From Conidiobolus incongruus B7586 (lineage: Eukaryota > Entomophthoromycota > Entomophthoromycetes > Entomophthorales > Conidiobolaceae): a stretch of DNA of 45,772 nt. The stretch is taken from the NCBI GenBank assembly GCA_000697335.1, contig JNEM01016134.1, positions 1-45,772 of the forward strand. Direction: 5' to 3'. The notes under the pieces were generated by a model. That model saw nothing but the letters and a program-made list of their open reading frames with translations. It did not search any database and was not told the origin of the DNA. The translations under genes were made by a program, and so were the position numbers. How positions within the stretch are numbered: the stretch's first letter is position 1; every line of letters begins with the position of its first letter. Positions 11,723 to 23,996 of the stretch are shown in pieces.

Positions 11723-13350
11723 CGTATATCATTTTTAATGTATATTATTATTTCTAAATACAGTCATTAATTAATTTAATCATATATACTCAAATTGATT
11801 TATTTTATATTTTTCAGCCAAAGTTGATAACTTTTAGTTCTGAATGAATTAATATTCCTTCAATAGAACCAAAATAAGTGAACATATATATCTTTGCAAT
11901 TGAAAAAAATACATTTATGAATCTTTAATTCTATCATTATTCCATTCAAATTTTCTCCTAGTATTAGTCTACTGGTGTTATTTTATGATTCCAATTACAA
12001 ACTATATCAATGCTCCTTATAATTATTAAAAATATTTAATATCAATAATTATATTTTTCAAATTTAAGTTAATAATGATATAATTGTTACGCTATAAGTA
12101 ATATTCTCATAAATAGGTTTCAATATATATTTGATAACATTTATTTTTATTATTAGGTCAACTTAACAATAATATTAATTATGATAATAGTATTATTTAA
12201 TATTGTACAAGTAAATCATGATATTCTATTCAAGGTAATAGAATTTCATCGTATATGGTATTGCTTTTTCAAGATTGAAATTTGAATCAGTAATGTTGAT
12301 TCATTTAAGCGGTATAAAGATATTGCCACTTATTTAAATCAATATTTTTTGATGAATGAACTGATTCAACTGACTTGATTCTAACTTGATAAAAATTTTT
12401 ATCATTGTTTTAATATCATCCAATATTCAGGTTGAAAATAAACGATTTCTGTATAGACAAATAAATGTAATTGTGCTATTTTTTAATTTTACTAGCAAGT
12501 AAATTGCTCAAGTCTCGCCTTTAAAAACTCATCATATTAATATAAAATTTTATTGCAAAATTAATATCCGATTAATTGAAAGAAGTTGATATAATGAGAT
12601 TGGTTATAGCTAAATATTGTTTATTTTTTCAAAATATAATTTGAATATATTTTTATACAATTTTAGCTCTGAAATATTATACCAGTTGTCACAATATATA
12701 TTCTTTTATATGAAGATATTCAAATCGAATATGAGAATTAAAAAATTTAAACTTGACTGTTTTTTCATTATTGTATTTTCTCACCATTATAATACAATTG
12801 TAAAATAAACTCAATTTAATATACTCCACGTAATATGTAATATATAATAAAGCTAATATAACATATCCTGATCAACATTACAAATTTTTAAAGAAATGCT
12901 TTCATATATTTTTATTCTAATCAGGAATGATGCAATAGATGTATTTTGTTTCCAAGTTCTGTAATTAACGAAAATCCGAATTATAAATATATATAATAAA
13001 CAGATTGATATTATATTCAAAAAAATATACTTATAATCTTATGTTTTCATGTTATTTAATCACAATGAAATTTAATTATTAGATCATCACTTTTAGTATA
13101 TAAATTCCACATTTGGATGTGGATAATTTCCAAATGAATTTTTAAGGTCAGATCTATTAAATCCGAATTGATCGGCATTAGAAGGTTAGAGTTAATCCCA
13201 TAAAATTGGATTTAAATTGAAAAATAAATAGTAGGCATTGATTTGATTGGAATGGTATGAGTATGAATTAAGTTAATTGGATCAATCAATTACTTGCAAT
13301 TCATTTTCTAATACAAAAACAAATCATTTACAAACTTTAAGTAATCAACT
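11723..13350. other. Intergenic, upstream of the heat-shock factor gene
   Basis: 1.6 kb of AT-rich sequence without a supported gene; the open frame at 12617-12808 has random composition. Near the HSF start an inverted repeat is visible (13106-13123, listed separately). I see no clear triple GAA/TTC heat-shock element. Confidence 0.45.
13106..13123. promoter_or_regulatory. Inverted repeat TCCACAT-N4-ATGTGGA upstream of HSF
   Basis: Perfect 7-bp arms with a 4-bp spacer, about 230 bp upstream of the HSF start codon. It could be a dimeric transcription-factor site or simply chance; no known factor is assigned. Confidence 0.3.
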
Positions 13351-15032
13351 ATGAGTGATAAAAAATTCGATTTAGACTCTATCAAAAAGGAAGATGCTCG
13401 TCAAGCTTTCAAACCTTATTATAATCCTGATATGTCTCTATTGCCTCAGCTTTCGGGATCGTCTCCTCCTAAGAGAAAGTCCAGCGTTCAACATTATGAA
13501 GATGTTTCAGTCGATTCTGGATCCAATTCCGACGACTCCTCTAACAAGTATACTATGATATCGAAGAATAAAGCGTTAACCAATCAAGCTAATTCTGGCT
13601 CTAACAACGACCTCTCTACTCAACCTTCCGATAACAATTCTGTTATAACTGCTCAAAATTCTTCTTTAGACAATATTCCAAAACCTCCTACAAAAAGTAC
13701 AAAACAGTTCCTTGAGAAGCTCTATAACATGCTTAACGACCCCGAATGTAATCATTTAGTTCATTGGTCTCCAACTGGAACCTCTTTTATAAGTAAGTCA
13801 TCATATCTTTATCATTATTTATTACTAATTTTTGTTTTTTAGTTGAAAACCATGCCGAATTTGCTGCCAAAATTTTACCTAAATACTTTAAGCATAATAA
13901 TTTTCCTAGTTTTATTAGGCAGCTCAATATGTATCAATTCAGCAAAGTACCCAATTTAAAACAAGGTGTACTTTTGATGACATCTGAGTCAGAACGTCAA
14001 GAGTTTCACAATCCCAACTTTCTTCGCGATCGTCCTGATTTGAGAATTTTAATTCAAAGAAAGAATGATTCCAACTCGAAGAGAGCTAGATACGAAACCA
14101 AGGATGTTTCCCATCTCAACGAAGAAATTAAAACTTTAAAACTTCATCAAGAGGCTTTAAGTGAACGTTTGTCAGATTTAGAACATCGAAACGCCAAATT
14201 GCTGAAAGAGAATATGGATCATAAGAATAGATTCCAAGCTCAGCAGCAAACTATTGATAAGATTTTGAGCTTCTTAGCTTCTCTCTTTTCATCAGAGAAA
14301 TCCGATACTTTAATGCCGAAAAAGCGAAAATATCTTCTCGACAAACCTCCTTCTCCCCAGCCATTGACTTCAAATCAGACTCAATTGAGCACCGTACCCA
14401 ATGATACTAGTCAAGTAGATTACAATACGTTAGTCAAGTACTTGAGCGATATTAATGCTTCATCAGGTAATTTGACATTCATTTTTATTTTAATACTTAT
14501 CTAACTTTTCGATCTAGCTCCTAGGAATGATTCGTACTTCTTGGATTCCTCTAGCTTATATAATCACTCAAATCCCATGTATCAAACTTCATCCGGCATG
14601 AATCACGCTCAGCTAAATGGTCAGCAGAATGGAATGGCAAATCCTATATTGGAACCCAACTTTTCACACCTCACACCATATACATCTAACATTTATACAC
14701 AACCTACAGGACTATCTGGCTCATCTCAAAATGATTTACTTCCCGCATACATTAATCCTAATAGATTGATAGAGCCATCTGCAAAATCATCCCCTCCTCT
14801 TGCACCCCAGGTTATAGCACCTGCTAGTTCATCATCTACAACTCCAGCTACTGATTTGTTTAACGCCCAAACTAATGCTGACACCAGTACTAACCCTACA
14901 ACAACTGATCCACTTGGTTTACCAGATTTTTTGAATCAATTTGATACTAACGATCTCCTCGATGGAATGAACTTAAATACAACTGCAAACAACCCGACCA
15001 ACCAATATGATTTCTTAAACAAAGATCAATGA
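13351..15032 (+). CDS. HSF1: Heat-shock transcription factor (HSF family)
   Basis: Three exons: 13351-13792, 13843-14466, 14518-15032; 526 aa. The first intron splits the DNA-binding domain, and splicing gives [21 protein letters not shown]. The DNA-binding domain (about 117-222) contains [20 protein letters not shown], the HSF recognition-helix block; the usual Gly after QLNMY is Gln here. A leucine-heptad coiled coil (about 236-296, [19 protein letters not shown] onward) fits the trimerisation region HR-A/B. A PKKRK nuclear-localisation motif is at 306-310. The rest is Ser/Asn/Gln/Thr-rich, as in activation regions of fungal HSFs, and ends in an acidic/hydrophobic segment ([19 protein letters not shown]) that could be an activation motif. 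It is expected to bind heat-shock elements as a trimer. An Skn7-like factor is excluded because no receiver domain is present. Confidence 0.94.
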
Positions 15033-15636
15033 TTGGATACATGTGAAAGAGTATAGTTGCCTCAGCTTCAATTTCTTCTGATGAGTCAATCATGCGGTAT
15101 ATACATTTAATCTGATTCAATTGTATTTTATATTTTTCATTTATTGTATTGATTTAATCATCTAATTTGAATAAATATTCCATTTAATCTATATTCATTT
15201 CATGTATTTGCGGATGTTATTGTCAAATTATTTGATATCTCAGTTATTTTTGTTTACTGGCAATTAATCCAATCGTTTTGTTAATTCATTACATTTCTAA
15301 ATAATTGAATTTAATTTTTATCTCGAATTGCCAAGTTTATTCTAGAAATTTCTTTAGAGTTATGGAATTTTGGATAAACTTGAAGCATATGTTAGATTAA
15401 ATATTTTTACTCCATTTTGCGAATTTAACACATTATTATTATTTTTAATGTAATTTATTAATATATTCATATATCAATTTAAATTATAGTAAAATCTGGA
15501 TTTGAGTTAAAAAATGAAGTCACTGATATTCCGGTTTATCAAAAAAATTAATCCCATAATAGTGGGTTGATTATGGATGGATTAAATATACTAATGATTA
15601 AATTGATTAAACATTAAACATTTAAATTTAAATTGA
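15033..15636. other. Intergenic between HSF and CTK3
   Basis: About 600 bp of AT-rich DNA with no gene, holding the HSF 3' end and the CTK3 promoter. Confidence 0.5.
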
Positions 15637-16520
15637 ATGAACAGAATAAACAGTTATAGCAATAATACTAATACTAATGAAAATGAAAACCAAATTATAA
15701 ATCATTTTAATCACTTGTTAGATAAATTAACTTTAAGTAGACATTCTATCGAGACGACTGCCTTATTCGCCATTCAAAATCCAACTCAAGAAAAGAATTT
15801 ATTTCATTGTATACTGAGAAAAATTGAACAAGTAAACAATAAATACCTATTAAAATCAAAACACAATTAATAACATTTATAATTTATTTTAGGCCAATGA
15901 AAATAACAAGTTAAATTATTTATTTTTATTAGATTCAATATGTCAACAAATTAAAAAATCCAATTTAAAAAATGAATTGTATTTAAAATTAATTGATGAA
16001 GAATTGGAATTTATATTATTAAAAGTATTGCCGGAGGAGGATCCTTTGGAATCAAATTTAATAGGCATTAAAAAGGTTTTAAATAATTGGAAATTGAAGA
16101 AAATTTTTGATTTGGATAGGTTGAAGGAATTTGAAGTTAAATTTAACCAATTTCAGAAGAGTAGTAATAGGTAGTTTATATTTATAACACTATACTTTTT
16201 TACTAATTATGTTATATTTATGGTTTTAGTAAATGCAAATCCACCAATCTAAAAAGAAGTGAAATAATGAGGAAAATTGAGCAACATCGAGAAAATCATA
16301 AATTTATCAAAAGGTCCAATTGGTTGCAAAAATCTGAATTCCATCAAAGGAAAGAATTCGATCAACTAATGGAAACGATTGATGACTGGGATCACAATGT
16401 CGACATACCCAAGTTGATATACCACAATCAGCTATTTTTAAATGAAACATGCAGGGTAATTAAATTCATTTCTTCATATCAAAAAGAATTAACTGTTTAT
16501 TTCATTTTTAGAGACTTTAA
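15637..16520 (+). CDS. CTK3: CTD kinase I gamma subunit, Ctk3-like
   Basis: Four exons: 15637-15831, 15893-16170, 16230-16455, 16512-16520; 235 aa. The N-terminal half is a CID-like helical domain: SIETTALFAIQNPTQEKNLF, then after splicing NKLNYLFLLDSICQQIKKSN, matching the helices of the Ctk3/RNA polymerase II CTD-interacting fold. The C-terminal block KRSEIMRKIEQHRENHKFIK followed by EFDQLMETIDDWD resembles the conserved Ctk3 C-terminal domain. Ctk3 partners the kinase Ctk1 and cyclin Ctk2 in phosphorylating Ser2 of the Pol II CTD. The last exon encodes only Arg-Leu before the stop; if that intron is retained, the frame runs on to 16557 with an unrelated tail. It is convergent with SDR1, about 200 bp away. 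Confidence 0.75.
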
Positions 16521-16722
16521 AGTATATTTTGTAATATTTATCATATTAAATTTCTAAATATTTGAATTAATGTATAAAGTTTATATAATATTTTCTTCTT
16601 GTATTATATACATATAACTCCAAAATGTTTAATTTATCGCAGCTTATTATCCTCTCAATAGAATTGAATTAGCGTCCAGATTTAAAGTCAATATTTCATG
16701 AATATTTATTAAACTTGGAACT

Positions 16723-17845
16723 CTATAGCATATTTCTTGCTCCAGTAACAGCTCCTCCATCAACTGAGATGGTTGCTCCAGTGATATAAGCACTTGCCTT
16801 AGAGCTAAGGAAGAGACAAATGCCAACAGCCTCCTCAGGTTTGCCTGCTCTTCCCATTGGAATTCCACTTAAAGCTAAATCAGCGATTTCCTTCGACATA
16901 TCAGTATGGAAATATCCAAATGCAATTGCATTAACATTAATATTCTGAGGAGCTAAATTTCCTCCTAATACTTTGGACATATGATGGAGCGCTGCTTTCG
17001 AAATTTCATAGGCTGAAGTAATGGGCGACATAGTCAAAATTCCAGCCATGGAGCCAATATTAATTACTCTTGCTGGATCTTCTTTAGTAGCCGCTTCTCT
17101 AAGCAATGGTAAACACCTATTTCAAAATATTGATCAGTTTATGGTTTGGAATTATGAATAAAGATAGTCAATTATACTCACTTACTTTTGAGTTAAAAAG
17201 AAAATGCTCTTGACATTTAAATCCAAGACTCTGTCATATGATTTGACTGAAAAATTTTCGAAACTTTCTCCCCAAGTAGCTAATTACAAAATCATCAGCT
17301 CATCTATTTAACCAGTTATGAATATTGAATCACCTCCTGAGTTATTCACTAAAATATGCAATTCTTTTTATCATTCTACTGGTTAATAGTCATTCAAAGA
17401 TATGAATTAATTAATTAATTATTACTTGACTCTTTTTGACTCAATTGTTCAGCTAAATGCTCAACTCCCTCTACTTTAGATAAATCTGCAGCTATATGAT
17501 GACAGCTACCAGGGCCTTAAAATTTTTCTAATTAATATTCAAAATATTCATATAAAAATTTTATACCTTGTTTAGTCAACCTTTCAGCTGCTTCTTTAAT
17601 CACTTTCTCTTTTCTACTTGAGATATAAACTTTACAACCACTTTTAACGAATCCCTAATATTGAAATCTTAATTTACATATCTTTTCAAAATTAGAATTA
17701 AATTTACTTCAGCAAGCATCAAGCCAATACTACCAAAAATATATTAATATTAAATATATAAAATAAATCCAATATCTTACCCTCTTCCACCACCAGTCAC
17801 CAATGCTATTTTACCTCTTACACTAAATAAATCTTCATAAGACAT
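16723..17845 (-). CDS. SDR1: classical short-chain dehydrogenase/reductase
   Basis: Minus strand, seven exons: 17781-17845, 17708-17729, 17567-17654, 17426-17515, 17334-17363, 17186-17279, 16723-17116; 260 aa. Rossmann cofactor motif TGGGRGIG is formed across the first splice; NNSG is encoded in exon 5; the catalytic triad is S152 (INIGSMAG), Y166 and K170 (AYEISKAALHH). The C-terminal block ITGATISVDGGAVTG is typical of classical SDRs. Closest recognisable style is the RhlG / 3-oxoacyl-reductase-like SDRs common in fungi; the substrate cannot be told. No signal peptide is visible, so it is likely cytosolic. Exons 1-6 have exactly the same lengths as in SDR2 and SDR3, about 15 and 19 kb away, so this is a dispersed member of the same family. 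Confidence 0.9.
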
Positions 17846-19578
17846 CTTGTAAAAAATGAAATCAACTAATCTCAATTGAGTGTTAATATTAAAGAAAAAT
17901 TCAATTTAGGGTATTGTATCTTTTTATCATATTTTCTAAATTAAACCTGCATAAATAATCATAGCTTAGCATGTGATGTTTAAATTTTGGCATAAATTGA
18001 TTAATTTCGGTAAGTTTGTCGGGGATGATAGCCAATTGTAATATTAGTTCAATTCAGATTTTGTTAATCTTACTATTAAAAATTACCAAAGGAAATTACT
18101 TATTAAACTACTTATTCTGTGATTTATATTTATATTTTTGAATATTAGCTTTAATATTCATTCGAATGATTTATAAACTGAGTTTAAAAATGTTGGCTAA
18201 ATTTACAATTGTATTTTATTTCGGGTTTAACAACAATATCCAATTATTTTAATTTTGATTAGAGCAAATTTTGTTCAGAATATAAAATCAAACTACAATA
18301 ATAATAATAATATAATAATAATAATTTATATATTATTTTAAATAACAATTCTATTTAATTGAAATCTTCTAAAACTTCAATTATATAATTGTAAAACAGA
18401 CAGCATATATTTTGATGGTTATATAAATAAAAATTGTTAAAATCCAGTAAATGATGATTTGAATTTAAAATACGAGGATAGTTTGAATTATATAATCAAT
18501 ATTAATATATTTAATTTTTTTGTTATTTTATTTAATCAAGTTGTATTTTATAATCATTAAATTAATTTCATTGACGAAGAAACGGTTGCAATTTATGTGA
18601 ATGATATATAATATTAAGATTGATTTGATTAATTAGTAATAAATATATATTTAATAAAGATAACTTAGTGTTAATAATTGACTATATATAGAAAAATATT
18701 AGACTTTTATGATTGAAAAACCATTAATATAAAACTAATTTATTCAATATTTATTCATGGTTCAAAGTATCAAAAAGCAAAATTTAGTACATTGAATTTA
18801 TGAATATCTAATTGATATTTTTACACATTGCAAGAATTAAAAATAAATATAATTTGATCATAGTATATATTTTAAAAATATTGTTTAAGTTTGATATTAC
18901 ACAGTAATTATGTGCAATAAATAAAATAATTAGTAATAGTTAAAAAAGCTTTAAACCAATTTCAATTTCTAGTAACAATTTATTAACATTTTCCAATCAA
19001 TTTCAAGGAAATTCTGTGACAATACAATCAACAAAATGAATGTATAAAGTTAAAAAATGAAATGATTTCATTTATAATATAGTAGGCTATATGTTATTTT
19101 TATCTTTAATAATGTTATCAACTATTTACTATATTAACGAATTTATGTTTATATTTCAATTTTTTATTGAGACTGTGAATAGTAACAACGAATTAATTTC
19201 ATCCCATAATTTTATATCATTGATTTATATTAATAATTCCTTATAAAATATTAGCAAATCAGAGTACAAAGTAAAATATTAATAGTATATAAATTTAAAT
19301 ATAACTTTTGAAACTTTTTCAATTGTAAAATATTTCTCTTTAATTTAATTTTAATAAGGTAACATTGAGTTTTTTATTAGACGAATTTTAATAATTTTGT
19401 TGCTAATTCAATACCAATGAGAACTCAATCTGTATTGTACCATTCATATAAACTTAGTTTAAAAATTTAATTTTAAAAAATTAACTTATATTATTTATTT
19501 TATAGTATTTATATTATAATTTATTAAGAGTATTATTGACTAGTGTAAAAAAATTCAAATTATTAAAACTTGCTCAAG
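17846..19578. other. Intergenic, AT-rich, with (ATA)n microsatellite
   Basis: 1.7 kb without a supported gene. A short ATA/TAA microsatellite lies at about 18297-18326. It separates two divergent genes and must include both promoters. Confidence 0.5.
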
Positions 19579-20915
19579 ATGGATAACTCATTACTAATAA
19601 TCAATTCGGAACAAGAAGGTTTAAATGAGCCTTCATTTAGCTTAATACCCAATGATCCACTCTTAGCAGAATTAAAGAAATCAAATAGTCAAGTTCAATT
19701 AGATTTTGATAAAAAAGTAAATATATTCTTTATTAATTGTATTATAACTTAATAATCTTGAATTAGCAATTAATTGTTAATAATGATATATATTTTCAAT
19801 TGAATTTTGAAACGATATCTAAAGATGAAAAAATTTTCTTAATTGAAAATAATGGCGTCTGTTCTAATTTGACTAATTATCATACTCAAATAATTATCGA
19901 ATCTGGTCCTCATCAACTTGTTCCAAAATCACACCCTGTATCAAGAGATAGCTCAAGGTATTTTTTGTATTTACTCTTAAAATAATCGTATTAATACAAT
20001 GAATTTAGCCGTTCTTCAGACTCCAGAAATGGTATCGCTAGTAATAATCACCGAAGTAATGAAGATAGTGATCATTTGAATAACTTAAAACATTCTCCCC
20101 CAGAATCTAACTCCAGTTTAAAGAGAAAGTTAATGCAAATGCTAGATTTAAATGCTGAAGACTCAATTGCATTAAAACAATCTTATGACAAAAATATCAA
20201 CAAATTAATAGATAAATTAAATGAAATAGCTCGATCAATGAATGCTCAGTTCACATTAAATCTTAAGCAACGTCCCAATCATAATGCCAGTCCAGAAACT
20301 TTCTATCAACATGAGCGTGAAATACTGAAAAGCGCAATTGAAAAATTTTCTCAAATCAAGGTTAATGCTAAGAAACCTAATTATACTGCATCCAAGGTTC
20401 CTGATCCAAAGCTACCACTCCCTCACCTCTCCGATATTGCCAGTAGAAACTCAATTCAAACACCTACTAATATCAACACTAAATCCGATCAGAAATCTTC
20501 AGTCAAAGAAGAGGACAACATCATTCCCTTAAAAGAAACGAATCCAGCTATATGGAGCCAATTAGAAAGATGGAAAAAGCTTTCAGACCCATCTACTTCA
20601 CTAACGATACCACCCATCGAAAATCTCCAAACTTATAACACGGCAGTAGCAATTTTAGATCTCCGTAAATCAATGCTAGATAGGCTCAGACGCAGATTAG
20701 ATCAATTTTACATCGAATCAAATAAACTTTATACGGAATTGGAGTCAGCTACATCACCGATGAAGAAGAGCGTGAGTCAGATGCTGAACGATACATGGGC
20801 CAAAGTAGGGGGCAAAGGCAATTTGCTAGATAATTTAGAATTGTATCAGAAGCTCGATAGAGAGTATCAAGCTATTTTCAAAGCTGCTAACGATTATTTG
20901 AAATCTAATAGTTGA
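19579..20915 (+). CDS. Unrecognised protein with coiled-coil C-terminal half
   Basis: Three exons: 19579-19716, 19767-19957, 20009-20915; 411 aa. Both introns are canonical and keep frame, and codon choice resembles the neighbouring genes, so I take it as real. The N-terminal ~110 residues look like a small mixed fold (acidic start, then alternating hydrophobic segments LIVNNDIYFQLNF and TQIIIESG). A Ser/Asn-rich linker follows, then a charged helical region from about 150 (SLKRKLMQMLDLNAEDSIAL) and another after the Pro-rich middle (TAVAILDLRKSMLDRLRRRL). No enzyme motif, signal peptide or membrane span is visible. The helical C-terminus hints at a structural or nuclear complex subunit, but I recognise no family. 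Confidence 0.7.
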
Positions 20916-22176
20916 CATTTATTAAATACTTTTTACTTTATTCAATGTCATTTAATATTTATGTTATTATTGAATTAAATTTCCTATATATCAATAGATC
21001 GTTTATTATTGAAATTATTTCCTTTTGACGTTTTTACTTAAATTGAAATACCATCAAGTGTAAATTGATAGTACTCTAATATTTTTCAATCCGTTTAAAT
21101 ATTATTATTAAATTTATTTAATTATAAAGAAATCACTGCAGTAAAATATATAAATTTAAAACAATCACTAAAATATAACTTTATCTATATTCTATTTATT
21201 TCAAATTATCTATTATTAAAATAAATAATTATTGAATTTTTCAGTTTTTTTCGATTATGAATATTTGATATGGCTGATCTATCGAACACATGATACATTA
21301 TGTTACTAGAATAAAACACTGATATTATTGGTTTATTTTTTAATGAATCAAAATAGTTAAGATTGATAAGTATATAATATGAAAATGATGTTCAATTTGA
21401 TTACTTCAATATATTAATAGAAAATTTTAAATTAATCTCAGATAAAATTATTTTTTATTTCCTGAAGAATTTGTATGGATAATTATATTTTATTCAATTT
21501 TAACAATGTTATTCAAACTTTACACAACAATTTTTATTAATTCTTTGAAATACTCTTTATTTATGTCCAAAATTGATTCTAGCCAACATAATAGAGAAAT
21601 AATATTGTTTAGAATATTAACTGATTAAATATTTAACTAAAGAAAAATTGAGAATTTAATATAGCGATTTGGTCGGTCTTAAGCAATATAATTAAAAATA
21701 TATATTTAAATTCCTTATTCTATTCTTTGTTGAAATAATGAAAATAAAAAATCTCAGGGTAAATTAATTTTTGTGTATAATATAAACTATGTGATGTAAG
21801 ATGCTTAATTCCAGTTTTATTTATGTTTTTACCACTATCATATTGAATCAGATCTTTTTGTGAACAGAGTTGAACATTATCATTCTATCCTCTAATTGAT
21901 ATAATGATTTAAAATAAAAAATTTTAATAATATATATATATATATGTATAGACTAAAGACTTTTTCGAGTAAAATTCATCTAATATATTTCAATTATAAA
22001 AATAATGTTTTTATCATTAATATCCAATAAAATAATTTAATTATAAAAATACTGTGTTAAAATGACGGTCCCATAACCAGATAACCAATATCCAATCCTG
22101 ATGAATGGTATCAAAAGTAGATCTGACAATGATTGTGTAATGAAAATCAAACAGTTCAGAATTAATAGTAATACAA
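20916..22176. other. Intergenic, nothing recognised
   Basis: 1.26 kb of AT-rich DNA between two same-strand genes. A (TA)n run is at about 21932-21948. No gene or RNA is supported. Confidence 0.5.
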
Positions 22177-23634
22177 ATGAATTTAGCTAAAACTTTGAGA
22201 TTACCTTTAAGGTCACGATGGGCTCCGAGTTTGGATATGGTCACTGAGACTTTATGGTGGCCTTCTCAACTCGATAAGCCAAGGGCTGTGTTCATGATGA
22301 TTCCTGGTAATATTTAACTGTTTTATTATATTATTATAAGTTTATTATGTCTGTATATTTTACAGTTTTTATTATCGATTTTTATATTTTATTATTGTAA
22401 TTTACAATTATTTTAATTCTCGAATTTCAAAACCACGAATTTTATTTAACAAATAGCGCATCAAATATTTAAATTATAAAATACACACAAACTAACCTAA
22501 CATATTATCAAAATAGTTTAAAAATATACATAATGATGCAATGAAGATATTAGTGATTATTATTAATGTAGTTATTTAATTTAGGTAACCCAGGGATTGC
22601 CGATTTTTATGATCAATTCTTATCATATTTATATCTACAAACTGATAAAAGCTTAGATATTGTAGCAAGTAAAAAATATTAATTTATTAATATATTTCAC
22701 TATAATTAATTATTAAACGAAATAAATAGTCAGTCATTTGGGATTTTTACAAGACGAAGATTCGGATCGTTTATACAATTTAAACGAACAAATAGAGCAC
22801 ATGGATCTCTGTTTGAAAGAATTGGCCGAGACTTATGCTCCAGATACTCCCATTATTTTAGCTGGACACTCTATTGGGGCCTATATAGCTGAAAAAATTA
22901 CTGAAAAGAACCAAAATTTAAATATTGTTAAAGTTATCCAATTGTTCCCAGTTGTACAGCATATTAAAAAATCACAAAATGGACAATTGATGCATTGGGT
23001 AATTATATAGATCATATTCCTTATATTATTAAATTAATTTTGTTAGTCTATATTGAGTCCTTTAGGTAGAAATATACTAAAAAATATTACTTGGGGTATT
23101 AGTCAATTACCATATGCCTTGACGAAACCAATCGTCCAGCTTTATACAGGATTTAACGACCATTACTGTAAAATTGTAATGGACAAATTATTAAAATATC
23201 CTTTTTCATATTTAATTCATTAAACTACCCATCATTTTATGTTTTGTTTTGTTCCTTAACTATTGTTTTTCACAGCTCCTTATGTTCACAATGCTTTATA
23301 CTTAGCCAATGACGAAATGCAACAAGTATTAGATTGCAATTACTCTTTCTACGAAGCCAATGCAGATAAATTCGTGTTTTATTTTGGTACGGACGATAGA
23401 TGGGTTCCTATGGAACAATACTTAGATCTCAAATCCAAAATACCAGCCCTCAATGTTATATTGTGTAAGAACAAACTACGCCATGGGTTTGTCACTGGTA
23501 ACTAATATGATAGTATGAAAATATAATATATACTAATATGGATTATGTTAATTTTTATAGAGGAAAATCATGCTATTTTGGGAGATCAAGTTGCCGAATG
23601 GATTAATTCAGCTTTACCTCCATTGAAACTTTAA
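22177..23634 (+). CDS. LDAH: Lipid-droplet-associated hydrolase (LDAH)-like serine hydrolase
   Basis: Six exons: 22177-22306, 22585-22668, 22730-22998, 23047-23167, 23276-23497, 23561-23634; 299 aa. Alpha/beta-hydrolase of the LDAH family (UPF0554): MMIPGNPGIADFYDQFLSYL, created across the first splice, is the family's oxyanion-side block; the nucleophile is S119 in GHSIGAYI; D242 in GTDDRWVP and H271 in LRHGFV complete the triad. Family members associate with lipid droplets and act in sterol-ester or neutral-lipid turnover. The fourth donor is less certain: GTAAAA at 23168 is the only one that keeps both frame and the expected YVHNALYLANDEM block, because the next candidate (23176) shifts frame. 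It is convergent with the MFS gene 362 bp away. Confidence 0.87.
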
Positions 23635-23996
23635 TGTATCAATGAATTCAACGTTTCACTTTTGGAAATAAAATATTTGATCGCGTTTATATTTGCTAAG
23701 AATATAAAATTGGGTAAAATATTTAAAATGTTTTAAAACTGAGAATATATAAATTTATATAATTTATAATATTAACCACAGCTTCTTTAATTTATTTCTC
23801 TTTTAATAATCTATTTATATTAAAACAGGAGAATTTTAACAAGTTATTAATATTCTAAAATAACAAATATTGTTAATCAAATTGAAAAATATATCAAATA
23901 TTATGATTAAATTAGAGAATATAGATATTTGTTCTATATTCAAGCTGTAACAAAATTATCTAGTAATATAACAAAAGTTTTATCTAACATAAAATT
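23635..23996. other. Convergent 3' spacer between LDAH-like and MFS genes
   Basis: 362 bp of AT-rich DNA holding both 3' ends. No gene is visible. Confidence 0.5.

Noticed and set aside
12617-12808. Open frame of 63 codons upstream of HSF
   Set aside because: Lys/Phe/Ile-rich content as expected by chance in AT-rich DNA; no support from context.
22041-22244. Minus-strand open frame overlapping exon 1 of the LDAH-like gene
   Set aside because: Antisense to a well-supported exon and without any protein-family feature.
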